Positions 12,600 through 22,700 of a DNA stretch of 64,000 nucleotides are shown piece after piece. The stretch lies in NCBI GenBank assembly GCA_006176705.1, contig QRFJ01000780.1:1240001-1304000 (forward strand), written 5' to 3'. Position 1 is the stretch's first letter. Each line of letters begins with the position of its first letter. Made by a program: the position numbers and the translations under genes. Under the pieces are notes generated by a model that worked only from the letters and a program-made list of their open reading frames with translations, was not told where the DNA came from and made no database searches. The DNA comes from Cocos nucifera. Its lineage: Eukaryota > Streptophyta > Magnoliopsida > Arecales > Arecaceae.

Positions 12600-12900
12600 C
12601 TGTCAAGCACAAATGATGCTAGCCCAGGCAACCCATAACTCTACACCGATAACCGACGGCTTAAGGAATAGTGATCCTTTAGCATTGAGTAGCCCATCAT
12701 TTAGATTGCGGATAACATACTTCTCACCCCCTCTGCTATCTCTAATACTACCATCAAAGTTGACCATAACAAACTCCAAAAATGGAGGCTCCCAGAAGAC
12801 GAACATCACCCTATGGATCACTGCTTATGCAGCAAGGGAGTTCTAGGATCTTGAGGCCTCAAGATACTGTCTAGTAGCGTCAAAATGACTGAACTCCATA
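12600..12900 (-). pseudogene. LINE RNase H domain remnant
   Basis: The minus-strand translation contains a W-E-P-P motif followed by VNFDGSIRDSRGG and VIRNLNDG. This is the start of the plant LINE-type RNase H fold (RVT_3), where the Asp of NFDGS is the first catalytic residue. A later VIGVELWVAWASI segment matches the helix carrying the second acidic residue, with E present. Upstream stops show that it is not expressed. Confidence 0.75.
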
Positions 12901-12902
12901 AG

Positions 12903-12910
12903 ATAGTAGG
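12903..12910. repeat. 8-bp target duplication of the MITE, left copy
   Basis: ATAGTAGG here is repeated exactly at 13373-13380. Eight base pairs is the hAT superfamily length. Confidence 0.85.
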
Positions 12911-13372
12911 TGGTGACGGAGCCTCACATCAAATGTTGGGAGAGCAAAGTAATAATTTATTAATATTTTTTTAAAATAAAATATTTTATAATAAATAATA
13001 AAATAAAGATATATATAATTAAATATTAAAAAATATTTAATTTTTTGTATAAATAAAAAAAGTAAAAAAATATTATCTTATGTCATCTATAAAATGATTT
13101 TGATTGTGTAAAAATCTCAATAATTTCTTCCACATTAAAAATTGAAGAATAAATAAATAACCATTCTTTCTTTAAAAAATTATTATTTTAATAAAAAAAT
13201 TAATATATAAATTAATTATATGATCTTTTCTTAAATTGGTAGATCCATAATGTATGTGAGATTAAAATATTAGGAGGGCCACCATATGAATAAATATATA
13301 AGTAAAAAGTATTTTAAAATTCTTTTGGAAGGTGCAGTGGCCCTCTCTGGTCCCTCTTATGCTCCGCCATTA
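12911..13372. mobile_element. hAT-type MITE, 462 bp
   Basis: The element is AT-rich, non-coding and flanked by the exact 8-bp duplication ATAGTAGG. The ends TGGTGACGGAGC and, reverse-complemented, TAATGGCGGAGC match at 9 of 12 positions and resemble the GGCGGAGC-type ends of some plant hAT elements. It interrupts the LINE between its RNase H and upstream region. It has no transposase and would depend on one supplied in trans. Confidence 0.8.
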
Positions 13373-13379
13373 ATAGTAG

Positions 13380-14258
13380 GCTCTATCCAGCACCCGATGT
13401 GCGAGCATAATTTCGTCCTCAAAGAGCAAATTATTTCTGAAAAGCCAGATCTGATAGGCGATGTATGCTGATCTCCCGCTGGGCTGATCCACAACCAAAC
13501 TCTAGCAGATCGCATCTGGGAAGGAGGCAAGGCAGGTATCAGCAATCACACCCCTAATCGGGCTGCCAGCCATCCTCCAAATCAGCTGCACCCTAGGACA
13601 ATGAAGGAGGGCATGCTATGTCAATTCGTCCTCCATCCCACGGACCGAGCAAGCAACCATCAGCTTTATGCCTCTGTCCTTCAAAAGAGTTCGAGTCGAC
13701 AATCGATCTCAAGTGACTTTCTAGAGAAATAGTCTAAATCTGGGATGGAGACTGCAACTCTCCAGATCCAAGCAGCATCGATTCTTCTTTTCGGTGCAAG
13801 TCTGTACATTGCAATGAGCTCCCTAACCGAGACCCTAAGGCAGCAAGACCTACCCCATACCCTCAAGTCATAGTAGTAATGGATGAGGATAGGGGTAGCA
13901 AGGATCCTGTTAGCCAGTGGACCACCGAACAATCGCATGATGTCCTAAATCCTCCAGCTCCTACCATCAACAGAGATCAGCTCATGCACCCGCCAGCCAT
14001 CATCCAACTCCATGCTGATATAAGTTAGCCAACATGAGAGGGATAAGTTGGATATCCAGATGTTCTGGCACACCATCGAAATTTTATCTCCAATCAAACA
14101 CCTAACATGGGACACCACAATAGGGGCATGGAGACAAATCTTCCTTCGAATGAAGGAGCAGTTGCGATCCATATGAATCTGAGACCCCTGACTCTAGCCT
14201 TCATACTAAACCCTCATCATCCTGTTCTACAGACAATCGGGCTGGGTAATGAATTTAG
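13380..14258 (-). pseudogene. LINE polyprotein C-terminal region remnant
   Basis: Minus-strand pieces at 14172-13945, 13938-13681 and 13545-13380 follow each other in shifting frames. They contain typical post-RT LINE features: a W-rich segment (WRVHELISVDGRSW), a zf-RVT-like W-x-W segment (AAWIWRVAVSIPDLDYFSRK) and a segment ending in RTKLCSHIGCWIEP. The frame changes and stops mark it as dead. Confidence 0.6.
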
Positions 14259-16543
14259 TGTTAGATATGTATACCCTAGAAGTCAGAATTAGCTGACACT
14301 TATAATACACTTCTATGAGCAAAATTATAATTTTGACTATAAATAATAAAATAAATTATTTTTTTATCATAAATATGTATTTAGTATCTGTGATACATCC
14401 CTTGAGTTAATGGTAATGATAAATCTTATTTTCAAGAGTTAAAAATTTAAGACAAGAATTTTCATTATTAACTCAAAAAATGCTCTTGACCGTAGGATCA
14501 TCATGAGGATGGTGATTGATCTGGAAGATTGGTGTACAATCACTTCTTCATAGTAGATGAGTCTTAAGTCTATGGTGTAGAGACATCGGAGCGAGAGTAT
14601 AGATACTCGTTAGAGAATGATGCACTGAGCGTGACCACCTCGAGTAGTTATAAGAAAGTCTATCTTCTCATCGATGACTGACTCGAAGCTGTAGTGGTGT
14701 GTCTGGTTCTTTGACCTGAGGTGCATTGACAGTTCACCTTAAAGGTGTTATAGTTTGACTACACCATGACTTGGTCTCCTAGCCATTCGAAATCTTGAGG
14801 TGTATGTTGGCTATAGTATATTCATTGTAGAAATTGGATTATACCAAGAAAAAATATATCTACCTCGGTGGATGAGGAGCAGCCCTATGATGATCATGAG
14901 AATCAAGTCCATAAGCCCATGGCCATAGCAGAGTGAAATAATAGAAAGAGTTTCTATTAAGGTTTTCACATCAGATTTGAATCGAATGATTAAATCATAT
15001 GATAGAAATTAGGGTTTGATGAGTTCACCTTAACCCTAATCTGATCGAAGCTCAAGATAGAAGAACTTAATCACACAGGTAGCTGCACCAAAAGATTCAT
15101 TTTCAGTTTTGATGGGTTGCCACCATATACTGCTAGGTATCACCGATGGATTTTGGGTGCAATTAGAATAATTTAGATGATCGATCATTCTAGTTGTCTG
15201 AATTAGAAGAGTTCTGATCAATCGAAAGAAGTTTTGATGATATCAATGATAGAGATTGCGACATATCCCATTACCATACAGAACTGAACCTAACTAGATT
15301 ACACAAATAAGAATTTGGATCTGGATATCATCAATTGGACTAATTCAGTTTAATTGATTTGAATTAGATTCAATTAGGTTCAAAAAAATCATGCTAGCAC
15401 CCGATTGAGCCTAACATTCTTCTTTTACTATCATTAAAAGTTGTCTCGACTGAGCCAAATGAGTTTGTGCTCACTTAGGTACCTTTACTTGATCTGCCTG
15501 GAGCTTGTCCAGATCAAAAAATGAATATCTTAATTTATGAGATAAATTTGAGACAACACCTATCATTTTTTATTATCTGCTAATTCTTGTCTTTTGACTT
15601 TGGTCAAATGTTGACCTTTGATCCTTGGACATCTACCAATGTGTCATGCACCTATTGGAGAGCAGATAGGGCTTGTCCCCTTGCTAGATATTGGAAAGGA
15701 GGGGGCACATGCCTAGGGAGGTGTGCGCCCATGGATAGGGACGATTGGAGTTCCATACGAATGGGACCCTAGGTTGCTCTTGGATTCTACTTAGGTGACC
15801 CCTAGTTATAGACTTTGACCAGTCTTAAGCATCATCTAAGATGAATTAGTGGGGCTCTCATCTGATTGAATCAGGTGATGTCATCCCACCAATCAGATTT
15901 ATATCTGATTGTATGAAGCAACGTGATTGACCGAGATGATGTGGCATTGTATGACGCAGCAAGGTCTATATAAACCCTATCTGTGCCCAACCTAAATAGA
16001 GTTCTCTCTTAGCCCACACCCTAAGGCTACCCCTCTCCCTCCTCCATGCCATCTTCTGATCCTCTCTCTCCTCTCCACGCCCAAAAAAAGTTGGGCTTCA
16101 GTTTGGTGCGATCCAAGCAAGAAAAGGCAGATGAGAAAGAAAGAAGGCAGTACTGCTGTAGAGACGACTGCTGATCTTCAGAAGGAGTTTTGAAGATCCT
16201 CCAAATTAGATTTAGATCTGATTTTTAGAGAAGTGATAAAGAAGGAGAAGATCTCCAGATCCAGTTCGAGTGGATACTGGTAGAGACCAGGCGCTTGCAT
16301 GGCTAGATCCAGAACCTCAGGCAATCAGCAGGATCATCAAAGAATAATCAGATTACCCAGCATCAAGATAATTAAATTAGATTTAATTTATTTTTATTTT
16401 TATTTTTATTTATTAGATCTATAAAATTAGATCTGAAATATCTCAGATCTGATCTGGATACACGAGAGTGATTTTTGAAATATCTCTCTCGATCCGATCA
16501 GATCTGAACGAACCTGATCCGAAAAATCAGAATTTCTCCTTCA
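14259..16543 (+). mobile_element. Solo LTR of Copia family B
   Basis: This 2285-bp stretch begins TGTTAGATATGTATACCC and ends TTTCTCCTTCA. It has no internal region and is flanked by TTTAG (14254-14258) and TCTAG (16544-16548), a 5-bp duplication with one mismatch. It is homologous, in reverse orientation, to the LTRs at 51130-53060 and 55584-56937. It splits the LINE RT region. A solo LTR forms by recombination between the two LTRs of one element. Confidence 0.88.
15967..15974 (+). promoter_or_regulatory. TATA box of the family B solo LTR
   Basis: TATATAAA lies in the second half of the LTR, followed by a pyrimidine-rich stretch. It is a plausible core promoter in LTR orientation; activity is unknown. 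Confidence 0.5.
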
Positions 16544-16548
16544 TCTAG

Positions 16549-17700
16549 CAGCATGTTTGGCAATCATTGGCCTTTTTCCTAACCAAAAGAGATTAGATCT
16601 TCAGGCCTCCATCCCGAACCAGCTAGTAGACAATATCCCAGAAAAGCAGGTGCAGCCCATGGCCACTCTCTTTGGGGCCCAGAGGAAGTGACGGAGCTGC
16701 TGCTCTAGAGTCCTGAGGCAAGAGCATAGTACAATAGTGTTCGCTAGGAGATAAACTAGCATGAAACTTAAAACCAATCTAACGAGAGTAGTCCTCCCCA
16801 TCATGGAAAGAGAATTAGCCTACCATCCCTCGAGTTGCTCCCTAACTTACTACTCCATAGCCCTACAATCAGCCCCCCAAGGCCTCTGCTTAGTGATACA
16901 AACAACAAGATAAACCAGCACCCCAGACTATTCAAAGATCGCCATCCAATTGCGGATCGCCTACTTTACCTGGATCTTCATCTTAGGGCTAAAAATGATG
17001 GCAGGCTTCTATAGATTCACGAGCTGGCCAGATGCCCGATAGTAGGCCTCAAGAATGGATACAAAGTATCTCGGTCAATAAGCAAACAAGCATCTGCAAA
17101 TAAAAGATGTGAAAGAGGCTAGTAGGATTCCAGCTCAATCCTTTGGATCGCCATCCAAAGTGCAAGAGAGAGAGCGTGAGCACATAAAATAAATATGGGA
17201 GAGTGGGCACCTTTGGCATAGGCCATGGGTCGAATGGAAGAATTAGGTTGGAAAGTCATTAACTAGGATAGTATTGCTCAAAGCCTCCATACAATCCATC
17301 ATCCAATCGATCTATTTGTCTTGGAATCTGAACTCATTGAGAGTCTGACGCAGAAAGCCCCAGCTCATCCAGTCGTAAGCCCATTTCATATTCAGCTTAA
17401 TCACCATCAAGCTCCAACAAACAAGGACACATTGCAGATCATGCATAAACTCATAAGCTAATAAGACGTTATCTGTAATGCAGCGGCCAATGAAAAAAGC
17501 ATCTTGCTTCTGGCTAATCAGATGTGGAATGAGCAGTTTCAGGCGTCCGACTAAGACTCTCGCATACACTTTGTAGAGAGTGGTATAGAAACTGATCGGT
17601 TTGAAGTGGCTCAGGCCGAAGCATCCAATCTCTTCAGGATGAAAGTAATCAGCATTCTCTTTCATTACTCAGGAATACCTCTTGTATTGGAAACTAACTG
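16549..17700 (-). pseudogene. LINE reverse transcriptase remnant
   Basis: The minus-strand peptide at 17665-17312 carries conserved L1-type RT blocks: PISFYTTLYKVYARVLVGRL, then QKQDAFFIGRCITDNVLLAYE, then IKLNMKWAYDWMSWGFL. A weak segment at 16804-16601 (start MMGRTTLVRLVLS) matches the region after the catalytic core. The YADD-type catalytic box was not found in a clean frame, and the start of RT is missing at the 17731 truncation. Confidence 0.8.
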
Positions 17701-17731
17701 CACTGCTTTAGTCATCTCATCCTTGGCCATT

Positions 17732-17745
17732 GACATATCTTTCTC
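17732..17745. repeat. LINE target-site duplication, right copy
   Basis: GACATATCTTTCTC is identical to 12253-12266 and marks the 5'-truncated end of the LINE. Confidence 0.9.
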
Positions 17746-19704
17746 AAAGTGAATAAAAAGAAAAAAAATGAAACATAAATTATAAGCAACTGAGCCCTTC
17801 CGAAGGCTTGCTTAGGAATAAGAAAGGGATATCTTATGGGCCTATAAATATATCCTTCTCAGTTCATCCATAGTATGGTTTTTTCTTTTTGATTTAATCT
17901 ATATAATTTAATAGAAAAAGTAAATCTCCTATAATATGCCAAATCTGGCTTAATTATTTATTAAGTAAATATATTTGTCATTTCTTAAAATTTTTCTTCT
18001 AATTCAGAATCATGATATAATGTATATCCCCATTTCCTCCTGTCATGGAATAGATTAAAGATTTTAGAAAATCATAGTTTGATATTTGGTAAACCAGATT
18101 TAATCTATAAAAGGATATCTTATTAATTTTTCCCAAATTAAATTTACATACTTTGATTATTTTTCTCTTATTACCTTTTTCTCAAAATTTTGTATAACCA
18201 TGGTAAACTTACGTTTACAATCTTTGATTTTAAAAATATATAATGCATAAAAAAATTATGTCTTTCGTTACATTTATTCGACATCCTAAAGTTCAAGAAA
18301 AGGGGCAAATTAGTTGTCTCAAATTTCTCATGCACCGTGGCGGGGCCGAGGGTAAGCACCAATGGTTTGTCGTAAACAATGGATGACGGGCGCAAACTCT
18401 GTGTACTTCATTTGTTCGGTGGGACCCAGATGAGTGGATGTGGATTTCATCTTTCAAATATTTCACTAATAAGATGCTTTCCAGAGGGGAACTGGCAATA
18501 GAATCAAGTTCAACTACAAAAGAATGATCGAACATAAGGTAAAACATGGCGCCAGAAAAGAAATGAAAGCCAGCAAAATCCATGGAAATTACAAGCCAAG
18601 ATTCTTAGGAGCATACCTGAACAAAGATCATGAACCAAGATGCCCATATGGTCTTAGACTCTGAGGCTCAGAAATTAATATTTAATTATTTGCAGTCACT
18701 GGATACCAGAAATAGGATAAAGATCCAAAAGGCCAAACGCCACATTGTTAAAAACAAAACATGCTCCTGAAAGACTCTAAAGCATCTCTCTTTCTTTTGC
18801 AACCATGTAGAGTGGCGGATTTATGTTCTTCACAGTTTCATTGTTTCTGTTGTATTAAAAATTTTCTGCAATATCAGTAATACTGTTTTTAAAATGACAA
18901 AAAAAAAAAAAAAATCTTTCCAGTTAAAACTTTTGCAAGGCCTGTAAGGATGAGCCTTGACGCAGCTGCTCCAGTGTGACTTAATCGTCATGAGTTCGAA
19001 ACACAAAAAGTGTTTAAAAAATTCATCAGACCCATTCTGGTGCTTGTCATGCTTGCCAAACAGAAGATTAAGCAAACACAGCCGAAAGTTTGTCCGTAAA
19101 TGCCAAAACATTACCATTCTTTCTCAGACTGAAGGGTATATCCTCACTGCCCAATAAAAAGTATGATGGCTTTGGTGGGTGCGTTTAAGTTGTATTTGAT
19201 GGAAGAGGTGATTGGACAAACATAAGACTGATGAACATAGTTTTACTTCTCTCCATTGAAATATAATGCAGGATAACTATTTCATGCAAAATAAAATCAT
19301 TTCCTAGTACCAATTAGGTAGCCCAATTGTCTGATATTTAATGTATCAACAAATTATCAAACTTCAGTTTAAAAATTTTACAAAGTTAGGCAAGTCATAA
19401 GTGCTTCTGATAATAAATTTAAAAACCTAATTGATTGTAACTAGGTTGGTATTCACTAGTGTAACATCAGCACATGACCTTCAAAATAAGCAAGCTAAAC
19501 GAACGTTATACCCATGTACATGAACATGAAGCATCTTCTTGGCAGTATTTACATATTTAAATGAAAAAATGAATTCTTTTTTTTAATTTGTAGTTGTATA
19601 TCTAAAGAATAAATGATAACTATAATGCTTCTTCTACAGAGAGTTCCGAAAAACCAAAGCTGAACTCTAAGCATGATATGCTACAATGCTCTCCCAGAAA
19701 ATCT
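17746..19704. other. Intergenic sequence 3' of the formin gene
   Basis: No gene is recognised. It contains one copy of the AT-rich repeat seen near the tRNA (about 18155-18285), an A-run at 18898-18914 and a faint tRNA-SINE-like stretch at about 18945-19010. The part next to 19704 should include the formin 3' UTR; the cleavage site is not evident. A 96-codon minus frame at 18293-18583 has no recognisable motif. Confidence 0.5.
18155..18285. repeat. Isolated copy of the AT-rich repeat from the tRNA region
   Basis: It shares TTTTTCTCAAAATTTTGTAT, a CCATGGTAA variant, TTTGATTTTAAAAATATATA and GCATAAAAAAATTATG with the blocks at 11487-12010, in the same order. Confidence 0.55.
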
Positions 19705-22700
19705 TTAATATTCCTCATCATCAGAACTGGAATACTCTACCCTCCGATCCCTAATTGCTGGAAACAGCAATTGCCGGGGATCTGGGACATGTGCCATTGG
19801 TGAGTTATCCCTAACATTTGGTGTTTTGGATGCTTTAGGTGCTGATTCTCTCACTTCTTTGCAAACCTTATCCAGCATCCCGAGAAAATCACGCACAATA
19901 ACAAACAACCGCAAACCCTCATCCCTCCCTGCATTCCCATGAAAATAGTTAGTGGTGCTCTTCACCAATGATTTTATTCTCTTTTCTTCTTCCCGTAAGA
20001 AAGTAATATCAGCCTCAGCATGCTCCACAAAGGATGTTAGTGACCGGTAGAAGCCACTGTCCTCATCCAAGATTCTCATATCCTTGTTCAGGAACTCCTT
20101 CGTCTTCAACAATCTATGAGCAAAGTCTACCACCACATTTGTTAAGGCATCAGCATCCAATCCTGCTGCCTTCTTTACATTCCCGAGTTCATTGCTCAGA
20201 CCTGAAATAACCTTCAGGCCAAGGCTACAATAATAATCTCCACTTTCTCTTGCAGAGCCTTCATCAGAATTTAGGCCAGAAGTCATCAGGCTAGAGGTGC
20301 TCCCATTATCTCTTGCCAAGCATGCAGCACGCACACCTTCAGACCGGATAATCTCTTGAACAACAAAGTGCAAGAGTGTGGTCTTCCCATCAGTACCTTT
20401 GACATCTGACAACTTCAAAAGTGTATCAAGCCTAAATGCCTGAGCACCTCCACGGAAGGTGCCATCATTCATGCGATTGCCCGTTTTAAGTACAGCCTCT
20501 AATAGCTTCAAGAACAGACGACTACTTCTGAGCTCCTCGCAAGCTACCTGGTTTAAAAGATTTGAAAATACAATAGTAAAAATATGAAAACTTGTATTTA
20601 TGATTTTGCTCTACCTGTCTACCAATAACACTTGAAAATGTGCAACAACCACCTAGCATCATTACAAAATCGTCGTATATATTACAAAATAGGAGGAAAT
20701 CACCACTAACAAAGGTTAGGTGAATTCCATCATAATGTAAATGTTCTACTCGGAGGGTTGCACTCCTTTGTAATTAATAATACCTGGAGGTTTGCATTCC
20801 TTTGCAAATGCTCTACTCGGAGGGTTGAATGATAATAGAGCAGATATTTCAGATATTTTCCATCTAACATGAAATATTCTGTTGATAATTGCATCATCTA
20901 CATTTGGAAAGGAATTCTTCACCCTTGCTAACGATTATACTTTAAATTGAATGCCCATAATCAGGAAGTTGAGAAGAATACTAATTTTTGTAATTATTTT
21001 TTTTTCAGCTAAGTGCTGTTGGCTTGTTTATATTAGGTGAAAGGGTTGGCAAAATAAGAGTTGGATGGATTCAGTGAAAAGAAATTCAATGTTACTTTCT
21101 ATTTGAAATGATTTGGCCTTGATAAGGTAATACATATGCTAGTTAAAACAAAGAGCAAGGCCTTGCTGCTTATCTGTATATTTTGATCTTTTCCTTGGCA
21201 ATTCTAAATATTTCTTTTAATCTTGCAAAGAAAGTGACTACACTTCTAGGATAAGAAATTAAAAATGTAAGTTAACCTTAACTAGAAAGCCTTGTCCTAT
21301 CTACATGGGGATGGCTTAACAAATTGAAGAATGTTATATTCAAAGTTTCAAACTTTTCTCAACCAAACAGCAACCTCCTATTGATTAGTGCCTAATGCAT
21401 GGCAAAGGCAACTGCTGGGCAAAAGAAAAACCTGCCAATAAACATTGAAGGGCATTTGGCTGGACACAAGATGTAAATATTTTTGTTCGTTATGGTTATG
21501 GAAGCATCAATAATCATTAGAAATATATCTAATGAAATCATTCAAGATCTCAAGACTTGCCTCTAGAGTTGCAAGTGATTCCTTTATGACCAATGCATCC
21601 TCTTGTAGAGAAGCCATGAATAGCAATGCATCTATCCGTTTAAATGCAAATGGTATATCCACCACAACCTTTAGGAACTGTTCTGCAGGTCCAAGTAGGG
21701 ATATGTTGCCACTGTAAAGCCTAAGCCTTAGCTCTTCATCGGTGGTGGGTGACATTCTCAACAATGTTTTAAGTAGCTCCATGGGGAGCTTGTTACCTGG
21801 TTGGAAGAAGATAAGCAAAAGAATTGATAAATCAAAATAATGATCATTAATATAGTCAAATGGCTGACATATCTCCATGGAAAGCCCCTTAGTTGGAAAA
21901 GATAAGAAAATATGTGATTGCACTAGAACAACATATAAGAGTACTTTTGCAAGAACAAGTGCACGAGGAAAAATTCTATCAAGTGGTCAAGCACATACGA
22001 TAATCAGAAAACTGGGTAAGCAACATGCATAGACTAGTGACATATAGAAAAGCAAATCATGTTGTTCCTGGATTACTAAAGCCTTAAGTCTTGTTCCACA
22101 TATAAGAAATATGCTAAATTTTTTCCTTGATTTATTGATGTACAAGAACATATTGTATGGAATAGTCTCTAAAATCCACAAAAGACAAGATGAAAATTTA
22201 CCTTCCATAAGTGCATCACAAACTTCTTCTGTTTTCACATTCAATGCTTTTAAAGAAATTGCCAAATTCTGTGACTTCTTGGGATTGATAAGCTGAACAT
22301 ATTGAGTTGGGGGATCATTAGATGATGATTCCTTCTTACCCTCCCACTTGTTTCTATTAGTAGAATTGTAACCAAATAACATTTCAATCATCTCTTCATT
22401 GAACCTGTAAATTGATGATTAGAAATGAAAGGGTCCATGGTATGCAATATGACAATATAAAGACCGACAACATCAAGCAGATTTGAACAAAGAGGCTTAC
22501 TGGAATGAACCCGATTTAATTTGATGCCAGACCATGGATTGATCAGGGTTTGCAAGGACTTTATCCCAAAAGAATGGCTTCAGCTTGGTTTTTTCTTTGG
22601 GAGCATTGGCATCATCTTCTGCACCAAAATGCTGGGCAAAGGCTGCATCTCCTGAATGATTTGGCCCAAGGGGTGATGGCTGAGTAACTCTTGAAACCAA

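Larger units (their letters stand above)
12267..17731 (-). mobile_element. L1-type LINE, 5'-truncated, with two nested insertions
   Basis: The element is bounded by an exact 14-bp target duplication and ends in a short poly(A) (plus-strand T-run 12268-12277). Minus-strand remnants run in LINE order: reverse transcriptase (17665-16600), C-terminal region (14172-13380) and RNase H (12850-12600). Without the nested MITE (12911-13372) and solo LTR (14259-16543) the LINE is about 2.7 kb, so it lacks ORF1, the endonuclease and part of the RT. That is the usual result of incomplete target-primed reverse transcription. Confidence 0.9.

Noticed and set aside
18293..18583. 96-codon minus-strand frame
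   Set aside because: No recognisable domain, no neighbouring exon, and chance frames of this size are common here.
18945..19010. tRNA-SINE-like stretch (GAGCCTTGACGCAGCTGCTC, then GAGTTCGAAAC)
   Set aside because: It resembles the head of an Au-type SINE, but the body and tail do not match and no target duplication was found.
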